Source: Panaeolus papilionaceus | Lineage: Eukaryota; Basidiomycota; Agaricomycetes; Agaricales | Assembly (NCBI GenBank): GCA_015501605.1 | Contig: JADNRZ010000006.1 | Span: forward strand, 2,170,001 to 2,234,000 | DNA: 64,000 nt | Reading direction: 5' to 3' | Shown here: one piece after another, positions 1 to 12,500 of the stretch | Layout of the letters: each line of letters begins with the position of its first letter | Numbering within the stretch: the stretch's first letter is position 1 | Program-made: the position numbers and the translations under genes | The notes under the pieces: generated by a model | The model's database searches: none | What the model saw: the letters and a program-made list of their open reading frames with translations, nothing else | Told to the model about the DNA's origin: nothing

Positions 1-661
1 GGAACACTTGGATATTTGGTTTTGGCGTTCTAGTGATCGTTAGCATGATTTGAATGGCAACAACAGGTACACTTACGGTTTAGGAGTAATTTGCAGGAAT
101 CCTGCTGAGTTAACGGCATTGAGACGATTCCTCAATGAAATACATCAGGATGCCATATAGACATTTAAATAAGTATGGATATTTGACCGGTTCCAGTAAT
201 TGAAGATGTATATCATCATCCATAAGTCAATGGCAGATGGCAGTTTGATGGGTGCTTACATGTAAAAACAGGAGACTCGATAAGCTGGACCAGCTTGCCA
301 ACTTGAACCAAAAACATGGGGACGGTGATCACAAGGTCAGCACTAAATACTCATCAGAAGTAGTCGTAGAGTGATGAAAGTTGGATCGCACAATATATGC
401 AGGAGATCGGATGCATGTTCATCTGCCTGGGCTAAGAGGCATAGTGCAAATACGGCAACAGCGTTGTGGCACCATGAAGGATAGAGGGTAGAGCAGAGAA
501 CTTGTCCATCCTGATGTTGTCAGAAACAAGATGCAGCAAAGAAATATCCCGCTCACTCTCGTCTCCAAATTCCTCAGACGTTTCCTGAAATCTGCAAGCT
601 CTGGTGAAGTTATGAGGATGAGGTTTAGTTTCTGCACGATGACACTATCAAACTCGAGCTC
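1..661 (-). pseudogene. VAC14: VAC14 homologue, 3' part, decayed
   Basis: VAC14 is the scaffold of the vacuolar PI(3,5)P2 kinase/phosphatase complex (Fab1-Vac14-Fig4). Read on the minus strand, exon 661-557 gives 35 residues including SPELADFRKRLRNLETR. Intron 556-511 leads in phase to exon 510-392 (WCHNAVAVFALCLLAQ), and intron 391-343 to exon 342-260, which contains LVQLIESPVFT. These blocks match the conserved C-terminal region of VAC14. The donor at 259 (gtaagc) has no AG acceptor before the next conserved block, LQLLEP and YPYLFKCLYGILM (about 211-145). After that block the frame breaks, and LRNRLNAVNSAGF resumes in another frame (about 133-92). Nothing of the upstream two thirds of the protein was found beyond 661. 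The copy continues past the left edge. Identity is strong; the loss of an acceptor and a frame break argue for a relic. Confidence 0.8.
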
Positions 662-3600
662 CTTAAATATAAGGATGAGCAGTCAATGCATGAGGGCGAG
701 AAGGAAGAAGAACGAAGTGAAACAGGCTCTTGACGTGACTTATGGTCTCCAAAGCAAGATGACGACGGACCGAGGACGGGCCGAGAGGCGGATGAGCGGC
801 TTGAGGCGGTCCGGGTTAACTCCGAGACAGCAAAAGTTCAGAAATGGACTTAGGGTTAAAAGGCCGCTGCTGGCGACACGGCGAACGGGGGTTTACCTTT
901 TTATTTCTGCTTAGGACACAATCGGATTACCACACAGAAATATTAAATAAACGAATTGTCAAGGACGTTGCATAGGTGCGTGACCTTGAATTAGTGAGCA
1001 CCTCAAGCTCAGAGTTGAGCTGGTGATTCCAATCTCCCCAGTCCGGAAGAAGCGAGTCGTAAACTACGAGCAAGAGAATGTCGTTTTACATGCATGAGCA
1101 GACAGCCAGAAGTCAACAGCACAAACACTTAATGGCACAGAAACGAACATAGCTTATACAGCAAGTAGGCGATTTGTCTGCTTTGACCTCAATTCTCTTC
1201 CATCAATGATTGCCAATAAGACACCAAAGTGAAATTAAGGTGATCTGAGCTCGCTAATTTAAATTCTAAGTATGCAGGTCTACATCCACGCACTGAACGA
1301 ACAATAGTTAAAACGCGAAGGTCCTACATTTTTGCTAAATGGAGTTACAACCTCGGCCAAAGCACACCCTCTCATCGCGAAATGGTGTCTCGGACCAAAG
1401 GACTCGGTTTACTTCGTAAACCCTCGTAATTGCAAGTCTTTAGTCTGGCTGACATCTCACGAATTTTTTTCCCCTAAATGTTTGCGAACTCCGGAGGCAG
1501 CCAGCGATAACTTGCATGGTTATATCCAAAAGCTAGACTTCGACAGTCTCATCGACGAACCACAAGTAAGCACTACGCTCGATGACATCCCAGATCTGGA
1601 TGCGGATGTCTGGGTAAATTATGGTCACACGAGCCACTCGCCGCCCCCTCAACTATTGTGGCACAAATCCTAAATGCATGCGTTCAAATATGCGATGTTG
1701 TGTATCGTAGCCTAACCAGACCTTGGTGACGCGTCGATGAATTCGCCTTTCAGCCAGGACGACATACTATGCGAAGCATCGAAAAATGCTGGCTTCCGAA
1801 TGTTTGATTCCTGGTAGCTTAGAACCACGCCATGGATGCAATACGTGGCCAGCCAGTCTATCTCAGCGTTGTTGGCGTCGCGAACATTACTCATGACCCA
1901 GCTCCCGATACTCGTTACTAATGGAGTACATCAGCGATCTCAGAGCAAGTTTCCTCTAACCCTCATCAGATCATCGTTTCGGTGGCCGTCGGAGACGACT
2001 GGGAAGCAATATTCAAAACTGCAATGCGTTACTCCCATCGTCACTTCGCCGCTTCTCCTCTGCGATCATTCTCGCTCGTTATCGTAGTAAATTCACTGCA
2101 GCAATTCCCTAGGTTCTTCATCTTCTACCCAGGAGGCGTATGTTTTTCTACAACTCTAGATCTGAACAACGACCTGGAATTTCGAGAAATACAGAAGACG
2201 TTATTCAGTGTCCTCTGTGGCAGTCTCCTGTTGCTTAAATTGGCGTATGAAGGGCTATTGGTGCCGTTGCAGGCATGAAGAAGTGCATACTATCGGTAGT
2301 TAGTCAGGTTAATGGTTCATTAACAGCGTTAAACCTTTGTATTAATGTAAAACGTTATTCCATACTTGATACAAGTGCTGTGAAATGAATGATTGCGACG
2401 CGATCGGTACTGGTACCATTGGTTTGGGACGCAAAAAGAAAGGCCTCTAACTAAGCATGCATACCACCGAGATATTCGAAGCATACACGAACATGAAGGC
2501 GGGGAATACCATGCCGTGCAATATTCTATTGGCCTACCGCCGGCGCGACGTATGTATGGTTTGGGCGCCAATGTGTTAAAGGCCTTACAACACTACCTCC
2601 GGACTCGGAGTGTCCCTGGGCAGAAAGTGCGCACACTTCAGGCGAGAGCTGGGAGTAATATCACAGTCTTCAATCTGTCATTTTTTGGGAGGTCATTGAC
2701 CGGCTTTAAGCTTCGATGCCTTTAAGGCGTCATGAGACCAATGGATGTCCGAGACGCTCAAGTGAGGTTTCTCATGGCCTCAACTATCATTGACAAGATT
2801 GAGCACTTCTGAAAGGGTCTTCCTTCATTGATATCGAGCTCAAAGAATCGTGTTGTGAAATGCTACCTAATTCACAACTTTGAACTGAACGACTTGGCGA
2901 CTGTTATGCATCATGGGCATCGAAACTACAACTGTAACAGATCCTGCGAGTAGGGTCATGGACCACCGTCAGTTAAATCAAAACCTTGCATATGGTTTTG
3001 TAGCTGCGTTTCTCGCCTCCTAAAATAATATCTGAATGGCTTTTCAACAGGGTCCCATAGTAAGGGACGAAAATATCCATCTTGTGCTCACTTGATATAC
3101 CGCCTGATCGAGTGCACCATAAATACATTTTCGAGTTTCTCATGAGGACGCCACGAGCTATGCTCATGATGCGAGCCAAGTACATAATCTTTTCGATCAG
3201 CTAGGGAGTTTCTGGTATTAAGTCGTTCTAGGGGAGATAAGATGCCTTCGGGGCATCATCAGACTGCACCGACAGCCTAAAGTAATGTTGGGTGGGGTTA
3301 GTAATAGCTGTAGAATGCACTTCAACATATATGTTTTTCAATTTTGATTTCTATTTGTACCACGAAGATGTCTAAACCATGAATGGCATTGCTCTTCCTC
3401 CACAGGGTGGTCAATAACATTACAGTTCATCATATGGAGAACACTGACGTGGCCACCATTTCACACCTTCCTGGTTCGACTGATTGGGTTTAATTTTCGC
3501 GCAGCGTCGAAGGGAGCGGTGTTCCTTCAGTGGTAACTCTTGCGCGGGTCCATTGCTTATTTTTATGTCCTATCACCCTTCACATACAAGGAATCCCACA

Positions 3601-4045
3601 GGGCTCGGGACTAAAATCCTACAGATCTGAGTCAACCAACAAGGTGAAACCCTTGATAGTTAACCATAACTAAGCCAAGCTATTGCATAATCGAAAGACT
3701 ATCCTGTAAGGTATTGTGGCTGCCAGTTTACAAGATACTTAGCAGATTCGAGTGCGTCAATTATGTCTTCGGAAATTTGGGGTGATTTACACACTGACTT
3801 CCCCAGAATTTAGGATCCGGGGGCCACGTTCCGTTGAAGATAGGAGATGGAGCCGACGGATCGACGGGGCACTTGTTACATCACGCCTCGTGTCCCGAGG
3901 CTGTCAAGAAACTTTGTCACTGAGGTTGAATCTCAACGCCTCAAATGACCTGGTTCCTGGTCAAATTGTATGGTAATTACGTTGCTTCCAGCACAACCAG
4001 AGGCCATAAGGTCATACTAGTTATGGGAGAACGACGCCTACTGGA
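662..4045. other. No recognisable gene
   Basis: Open frames here are at most about 113 residues and none shows a motif, a codon pattern or a plausible exon chain. Base composition is even and CpG is common, so this is not the AT-rich signature expected of repeat-induced mutation. It is probably old decayed sequence. A further 5' piece of the VAC14 relic was looked for up to about 1.0 kb and not seen. Confidence 0.6.
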
Positions 4046-4047
4046 TA

Positions 4048-4936
4048 AGGTAGCGGACACTCATGTCCCACCAACCCCCGTCACGGGTGACACACTTACC
4101 AAATTGGGTTGATAGGACACGGAGATAATGGAATTATCAGAATTTAGCGGTAATGATTGGTCTACCTCAGGAGAAATGTACAATTATAAGATGTGTAGCT
4201 ACTGTAGACGTTAGAAAAGTTGAACAAGTTAGAGTACTGATGCAAGTTAAAAGTATCCTAAAAAATTAGATTAAACAAGAGAGAATTATGCAACTTATTA
4301 AGCAGATCATGTGTAGATGGTGAGAGATTTCACATGAATGGCATGCCATCTTCTGTACATTCCACCTTGCATGGTGGCATACGCAGGAGCATTTGATATA
4401 TCTGCAAGATTAGAGCGTTCTAAAGATGAAGAGGTACCTTCCTTTAATGTTTTTAATACAAATAACTCATTTTCTCAAATTTTAGCACTCACTTCATGAC
4501 CAATTTCACTGTTTTCATCAGTGCTTTGACGCTTTCCTGGGGTTGGATCATGTTTTCCACCAAGTTTAGCTAACCTAGCTGTGTCAACACGTTTCCGGCA
4601 TGCCATTGTGTCCATCCAGCACTCAGAGTTAACGAGAGGAGAATTTGGAGGTTGTTAATGTGTTGTATTAGCAGTGTTCAGGCTTGTTTGAGTTATTTCT
4701 CCTGAGCATAAGCTCCGATAGTCACTAAAATTGGTAGTCTCGTGTAAAATTATCTTTTTAATAACATGTTCAATTTTTTTTTGTTCAAAAATTATGCTAA
4801 GGAAGTAAAAACACGCTTTTTGTTGTAAATTAACGCGAAAAACGCGAGTTTTCCCACCCTTTTTAGGGCGGAATCCGTTTTTGGAAATGGTGGCTGTGCA
4901 TCACGCAGGTTGGTGGGACATGAGTGTCCGCTACCT
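4048..4936. mobile_element. 889-bp inverted-repeat element, TA target duplication
   Basis: The ends are perfect 28-bp inverted repeats at 4048-4075 and 4909-4936, beginning AGGTAGCGGACACTCATGTC. The element is flanked on both sides by TA (4046-4047 and 4937-4938). Perfect ends plus a TA duplication fit a non-autonomous member of a Tc1/mariner/pogo-like family. No complete transposase is inside; one 46-codon open frame on the minus strand may be a remnant. The intact ends suggest a younger age than the surrounding sequence. Confidence 0.8.
4475..4615 (-). other. 46-codon open frame inside the TA element
   Basis: An ATG at 4615 opens a 46-residue frame ending in TGA at 4475. The product is charged and basic (it includes RKRVDTARLAKLGG and PGKRQSTDENSE), which looks more protein-like than neighbouring frames. 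I do not recognise it. It may be a leftover of the autonomous element's coding region, or chance. Confidence 0.25.
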
Positions 4937-4938
4937 TA

Positions 4939-7900
4939 GAATGAACACAAGACTAAGGTGCTTCTAATTATATCCTAGGGCTTATGATGAAAGTATCCCA
5001 TTCGCCTTCGACGCCCGTCATCCATAACGGCACGATGCAAAATTTGTGAAGCCATTCTAGAACCGTTGGGACCATCTCAACATTTAGACCCGGCTTACGA
5101 CAGGTTAAGTAGTATTCACGCTAGTGGGAGGTTAACTTGGAGGGAAAATGTCTACCTGCCTCATCAGTAAAATTCAACGAGCCTTGCCATAAGGGTGCGA
5201 GGCACTGAAAACCAGTGGCCCGGGTGCGGCGAGCGGCCCTTCTGATACGAGGTGATCAGCGGGTTATACTGGTATGGTCGATTTATAGGAAGTCCCTTTC
5301 CCCATGTTAGTAGGTTACCGCAAAGGATTCCATCACAAGGCCCTAGTATGTTCTCTACTGACGCGCCCTTTCGGCCAGCACAAGGCCGATAGGATTCGAA
5401 AGGAAAATATCCAATGCATGTTCGCGAATGGTGCTTATTAAGGTCAATTATCACTATCAGTGACTATTTCCTAGAGTCACCCAAAGTTATATAAGAGTCG
5501 GGTTTTGATGTGTCCATAAGTCCCTCTCAATGAATAACTTCTGATTCCTGAATAGCATACGCACGACTGATGTAAGGGGACGAAAAGCAAGTGATCGTAT
5601 TGTTTGAGTATTTTTAGGTCCTGGTCTGCCGGCGGAGACATGAGGCTCGTATACCAACTAACCAAAAGGGTGCATCATCAGGAGGAACATGATCCCGTAA
5701 CTTGATTGAACTCGCAGATCTCCCAACGGGATGGCGTTCTTGTTAACCCAACTAACCTTGTGTCACCAACAAGCTACAAATTGAACAATGCTGGACAGTG
5801 AGTGGGTTGCTCCGGCTGACATTGGTGACGCTCAGGAGTGGGTTGTATCCCATCGCCAAAACGTCGATTATAGGCCTTCGAGAATCGGTTGGCCATTTCC
5901 CACTGACAACATGAGCACCAACTGCAGACGCAGGCCAAGGGTGGGAGGATACCGTCCATGGGAAATCCGGGACCTTCAATCTTCCCACTGCAACATGAAA
6001 CACAGCCTGTCAAAACCAAAATCTCGGATTTCATCTGGTGGATTACGCTGAGGTCCCAGGACATGTCCTCGGAGACAGGATTCAAATGCATTCGTCATGT
6101 GGGTCGGAACGCTCGTGACGAGTAATTCACGACACATTGACAGTGCGCGTCTGTCCAGAAATAAAAGATAAGTATAGATATCTATTTCAGAATTTTCTGA
6201 GCCCAACGACTTCCTTTGGGATATTCCGAAGAGTTAGGAAGCTCAAATAAATTGAATGAGCTCACTGGACGCATGAGCAGGGATATTTTTTTCATCTTGG
6301 GTCTTAAGATACGCCAGTGATATAGGGATACAGATCCGACCTTTTGTCAGCTCTGGTGGCCACCACGCCGATATGCAATACTAATCTGTCAAACCAGCAT
6401 GAAAGTCGTCGTGATTCATCGATATGGCCTTAAAAAGTCTAGAAAATCGGACACACGTTCGAAGACTTTACACTGTCAACATGAAAATATATTTCACGTC
6501 AGAGGGCAGATAGCTTACTAGTGGATATTCGGAATCGTCATTGACCCTAAGTCAGATAAGTTACACCCCACTCGCAATTGAGATTATCTGGTCAGACTGG
6601 TCATGGCATTGCGTGAGTAGCCCTGCGACAGAATATACGGTGATAAAAAGGCTATAACGTGCATCCACCACAAGTCATGATACCAGGTGAGCGCGGATCT
6701 CGTATGATCACAGGCTATTGGGACTCGATGTTCAGCAAGCTCTTAACGATGACCAACCAGAAGGAATCGCTGACAGATGAATCCCACGAGAAGGAGATAC
6801 TCTGCGCAATCAGCTCCTTGTTTTGGGTTGCACCCCAATTTAAGCTGATAACCCCCAACACGAAAGCGGAAAGCGGAAGCTAATCTCCTTCAGTTGACAA
6901 TGGCAGGACCTGACATCGAGCTGGAGTTTTTCACGAGTCTCGTGTTAATATCACATTAAGGGCACGCGAAGTTCGGGATAATTAGGTCGGGTAAATTTCT
7001 GCCTTTGTTGTTTTCCCGGGACACTTCGACGGATTACCCACCAACGCTGAAAGCTTAAGGATGCTATTCACGGCTGATGCCGTAAAATCCGCATGTTAAC
7101 CGTACTGAAGAAACTCGGTGAGCCCACAAGACAATCAAGGATCGAAGACCAGAGCATGATTGTGACAAGATAGACTCCTATCCTTCGTGAATGCGTCTGT
7201 CTTGACCAATAAGCAGAGTTAAAATCAGAGGATGACATCAGATAGATGAGGCTCTGGGTTGGAACCCAACAGTGGGCGCAGCCTCAAGGCACCAGTGAGA
7301 TTATCTGTGTATGCCACTCACGGTTGGTCGTGAGTAACTAAAGGAGCATCCTGCTGCTCGTGATCATATGAGTAAAACCGGCCATCCAAGCTTCTTAGGC
7401 AGCGATAGATGGGATTACTGAGGTTTGAAAGATACACGTACAGTTTAACGAACGTTTATCCTTTCCGGATTGCAGAAGTTAGAAGTGAGCCATTGTTTAG
7501 GTTACGCAATTCGAAATTGATTGACCGACGACCGACGAGTTCCCAGTGACCCAGTCATGCGCGCAGACAGACCGCCCAAGAAAGTCGAGTTTTGATAAAG
7601 TGAGAGAGACGGTTAGGTTGTAGATGGTAGAAATGGAACCCTTTATGCCCAAGTTCCTACCACAGCGAATCAACGAGACCCCACTTCGTTTTCCAAAACC
7701 ACAGAAGCCGTTATCGCTGAATTAACACGGATATCTCTTATCATAGTGCGATACAGCTCCAGAAGTTGCCAAGTCCCTGCGATTGTAATGATTTTATGGA
7801 TAAGGAGAAAACCGCGAAGATGATGAGGGTACGGAAAAACCTCTGAAGTGGCAAATATTCCGCCGGCTTTCTACGAGCATCGAATGTTCTCACGGGACTG

Positions 7901-10900
7901 GGCGCACCGGCGGAAGGCGCGACCCTCTTTACACCACTGTCTTTGACAGTGATACGCTACATGCATGCACATACCTAGTATCAAATCTGGACATCTTAAT
8001 TAATGAGCGCTTATTGATAGCACTTCTAAACGTACAATGCCATGCACTGCATGAAGCGTTTGGATTGGGCAGGAAACTCATGTTTTGAATTTACGCCGGT
8101 CTATCAATCCAATGTCGTTCAGTCTTTGCGATGACAGCTTGACTATGTAGCCTTTGCTGTTTGCATATCCCAGATAGTATGTGCATGATTCTGATCATCT
8201 GCTACTCTAGGCCGATAAAATTGATTGTTGCAAAAGGGCCTATCGGCGTTCTCGACGAACTTCGTTACCGAAAGATAACCCTTGTTTTAGGCATTTAGGG
8301 ATGAGACTCATACCAAGTAAATGACCTTACCTCAATACTGGACATACCTTCTGACCATATAACAATCAGCGCTGCCGCTGTATGACAAGCTGACCCTGAA
8401 AGGCCAGATCAGTGCCCTACTTTTTTGACACCAAGAGGGCGTTCTATAGGGCAGCATGAACAAAGATTCGCATGATTCCCCATTGTTAGTACATATTCAA
8501 TGGCTGATGTATTGACCACGAGTTACGTATACAGCGCCACCTATAGGAGTATCAGGATATCTAACACTTGAGTGCGAGACACGTGAAGACCAGTTGTTCG
8601 AACAATCGGAGTGTCTGCAGATAGACCCTAGTCTCCATATTAATCAAAGAAACCTGATCTGGGCACGTTGAAAGCTGAATATACTCGTACGACACCCACA
8701 TTCTATGAATACCTACTATTGAATGGGTCCCGTCGTCCTGTTTGTTTGAGGTGCGTGAAGCCTTGTCTTCGATCGATCGAAAATTTCAGCAGGTTCTACA
8801 TATTAGAACAACTTCGAATGCGTTACAGGGTTCCAAAAGCGTTCGGTAAATGTGTCTGTCCGTTCATGGACAAAATTTCTGCTCGTGTTCAACCTCTTCT
8901 TAGTCTTTGTTCTCTTGAGTACGACAAAGGACGTTTGCAGCCGCAGCAGTAATCTCTGGGAGCCGACCCTATTCTAATCTCTTAATCTGAATGGATCTCC
9001 CATCGCAGCGACCCTGCCTGTCAAATGCTTACCGTCCACCCCTGTAAATCCATTTTAGGGCGCGAACCCCACATTCAATCAGCTAACACATGATCGAAAC
9101 CATCTTTAGACCTATTCATTTGAAAACAATTTGATTCCGCAGGCTTGGTTAACATTGTGGTGGAAGAAAGAAAACTCTTCTGCCTTTTGTATTACTTAGC
9201 AGACATCGACCATCGATATCAACGTTAACTTGTAGGGCACCAAATTCCCGTTCTCCTGGAACATCATAGCGACCTAATGAAATCCGGGATTTTATTAGAT
9301 ACAGTGGGCTTGGATTGCCGGGATACCGATCCACCTGTTCATCGTAGGGACATAGCAATTAAACATGCACCTTGCATCCAGCTCTTCAACACGTCAGCAG
9401 GGAAACAGCGCACTCGTATTCTCGAAGAACAGGACGTCCAGAATTCAAGTGGAGCAGAGGAAGGCACGAAAGAGGCAGTGCCCCGCCTGCCAACCGCCAG
9501 GTCCAGCCACAGCCATCCAGGCCTCCGACGTCCACGTCGCTTTACTTATTACGCAGCACACACGACCACACACTGGTTACTCATTTAGATATTTGTGTAA
9601 CTGTGTAGCGTGTAGTGTGTAGGCTCATGATTGATACCTATTCTAAGCAGCACCTAAAGGGCCTGGGTTCCTCTCTCAAGTGTGGAGAACTGGCGTGTCA
9701 ACACATGAAGCAGGACGATTACTCACCGGTTGACGGACTATCAATGCCGTTCCGGGATAAATGGTGTTGGTAATGTGCCCCAACTGAGTGGATTGGAGCC
9801 GAGTCAGTCATTTCTCAAGGCTCCGTTGTCTATTTGTTTAGTTGCTTACTCCAGTATGTACCGTTAGCTTATTCATTCAAATGGCAAAAATCTATGAGAA
9901 ATCCTTAGATTAACCCGCTCGTTCACGTACCGCTCTAGAAATTAACTAAATTTTAAAAATGGTTTAACGAAATGAGACTTAAGCTGATTAGATGAGGGAC
10001 ATACGCGATTAGATAGCGTGATGAGCTGAAGATCAGAAAGCCGTCGAAGGCGTGCATTCTTCCAATTACGATAAACCGCTCAAAAAGCCTCACCCTTACG
10101 GGTCGTATCGAAGTTATCAGTCAGTACTAGCTATCAGGAAGTAAATAACGGTTTAACCCTCGTTGAATTGCGCCCACCATCTACTGATGGCTTTCGATAA
10201 CAATTACCTTGATCTGTCTGAATGGTTACGACTCGAGGTGCGAATGAGACTGATTTCAATATCAAAAGTTAAGTCCCTACTCATTTCCATTGACCAGAAC
10301 TCACCCCACACCTAAGCCCGGTTTGGCATAAACCATGCAAGAAAATGAGGGGGCCTGAGTCAGTGCTGCATTTGAATGCGTCGCGCGCTGCGTAAGTCAC
10401 TATGTCACTCCGGCATCCACAACACGATGTGAAATGTCTCTACTAGCCGACCACAGGGGTACTCATGGTCGTGCGTGATTTCAGCCACATATCCCGGTAA
10501 AATAATGATACCAGTTTAACGAGTCAGTGCTGACTCTGTCATCGATGTGCTAAGTCAGCTATATCGTCACAATCCCTGTTTATCGGGACACATGCACCTT
10601 GGGCATCATGCGCATCGATGGTGATCGAGCTTGATCGACACGACAATCGATTGCTGCTGGCTTCGGCCGTAGGATGGTAACTAGTAGGAACATCTTACCG
10701 ACGGGTTGAAGGAATTATGGTCAAGGGTTTGCTAACCCGACTCTTAAATTTGCCAAAGCGGAACGACTGTGTGGTATGTTAGGATAGAACGCTTTCTCGA
10801 ATGTCTAAATTAATGACAAAGGGTCCTGCTCATGTCAGTGTTGGACACCAAATGAAGTCGGAAAAGAAATCAAGTCGTTTCGACAGATATCAGAAGTGTC

Positions 10901-12500
10901 ATCGGATGCAGGTTCGCATTCGTCCCTAGAGTCTGTTTCACACCTTCGCATCATCGGAATTCATTTCAAGTTACTTGGATGGGTGGGTGATAAGTGATTG
11001 GAGGTTAATGAATCGGTTGGAATCTAAGGTACTGACGGGTAGCTTATGTGAACACTGATAATGCAGAAATATGGTGCTAGAGTAACGAGAGAAGGACAAA
11101 CATCTCAAGATAAGGGCTATTGTACTCGTAACTTTGTTGTCTAGCCCTAGTCAAGACCTCCCATATTGAAAACCGGTCTAGTGTAGCACCAGATCTACGG
11201 GACCTGACCCTATTAGCGCTTCGAGGAATCCAATGCGCGCTAAGCTTTTGCTTTCTAGGATCCCTAAATCCAACCTAGAATCCAACGAACCTCAATCTCA
11301 GAGTTATTACGAAACGCAAAGGTTAATTCTAAAGCATACGAGCTCCAATGCAACGCTGAAATTACAAGCTACCAGGCACCCACTCGCGCGTCAACCACGA
11401 CGCAATTGAACCACAATTTTAGGTTATCCTCGGCCAAGGGGAGCCTGAACTCATGAACGTTATTACACAAACGGAGAATCAGGGTAAACGTCAGTATAAC
11501 GGAACATGAAAGCTCATGATTACATTACTTTTTACTCATTCAAATTACACACATTGTGACCGAAAAAAAAAACATAAGCAAGCGCCGAGTCACCAGAAAG
11601 GGGTAAGAGGGTGTTGTGGTGTGGGGATTGTGGAGGTGTGGCGAGTTGTACGACGTCAGGTTGGAACCTTTGGATGCAACGATGATGTAGAATCTGTATT
11701 GGTGCCTAGGTATCTGCAAAGAAAAGGAAAAAATACCGAAGCGGGGTTAGTTGTTACGCGAGAGTCTAAAATACTTAGCGGCAAAGTGTCAAAGGTTAGA
11801 AGTAAGCATATGGGCGGGGTTCACTTTGAATCGCAGCTGGGGAATTAATATTCACTAGCCTAGTGCTGGGTTCTAACCTACGCTGAATGGCGTTCTAATA
11901 TCGCGTTCTAATTGTGAGGCTAATTGAAACAACTAAAGAGCCGTCGGCCACTGGCGGCATCGAACGAATCATGCTAGCACACGTAGTTCTGCACACGACC
12001 TGTTTGAGAAGACGATGTGGAGCCGCACCAGATTAAAGAAGTCGGTACTAGTAGCGGTGGTATGCCATTAACTTATCAAACTAAGCGAGAGGGATAGCAG
12101 CATCTAGGGTTCATTCGTTTGTTCGAATCTGTATGTCGTGGCGCTTAGAACCTCAAAGCCAAAGCCTTCAAATGTCAGATCCCTAGGAGTTAGACGAGAC
12201 AAACCCAAGGCACGTCGCCAGACTTGCCAAAAGCGCGAATCACCCTCCTTCGAAGCTTTCCATGAATGAATGAATAATAATTGCCTTCATTGAAGATAAG
12301 CACCGCATGTCCCAACAACGGAACGTAAATGATACCCCAGTGGCGAAGCAAAACCTGACGAATCTCAATACTACCTCAGATCCACCCCGCTACCATTCAT
12401 TCAAATCGCGCAAAAGCAAAGCAACCACAAGCAACATCAAGCAATAAAAAACTCTCAGGTACTTGCGAATCGCACGAGCGCTGGAGCATCAACGCAATAT
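4939..12500. other. Gene-poor stretch, nothing recognisable
   Basis: About 7.5 kb were read on both strands. Open frames are short (at most about 105 codons) and no conserved motif, tRNA-like fold, tandem array or long inverted repeat was recognised. CpG is not depleted. I can only say that nothing supportable was seen; very diverged relics cannot be excluded. Confidence 0.55.

Noticed and set aside
480..640. Frameshift in the VAC14 relic between LETR and WCHNAV
   Set aside because: Explained by a clean 46-bp GT-AG intron (511-556) joining LETR to DGQV in phase; the real breaks lie further downstream, below 260.
1..12500. Repeat-induced point mutation as the cause of the gene desert
   Set aside because: No AT enrichment or CpG/CpA depletion is visible by eye.
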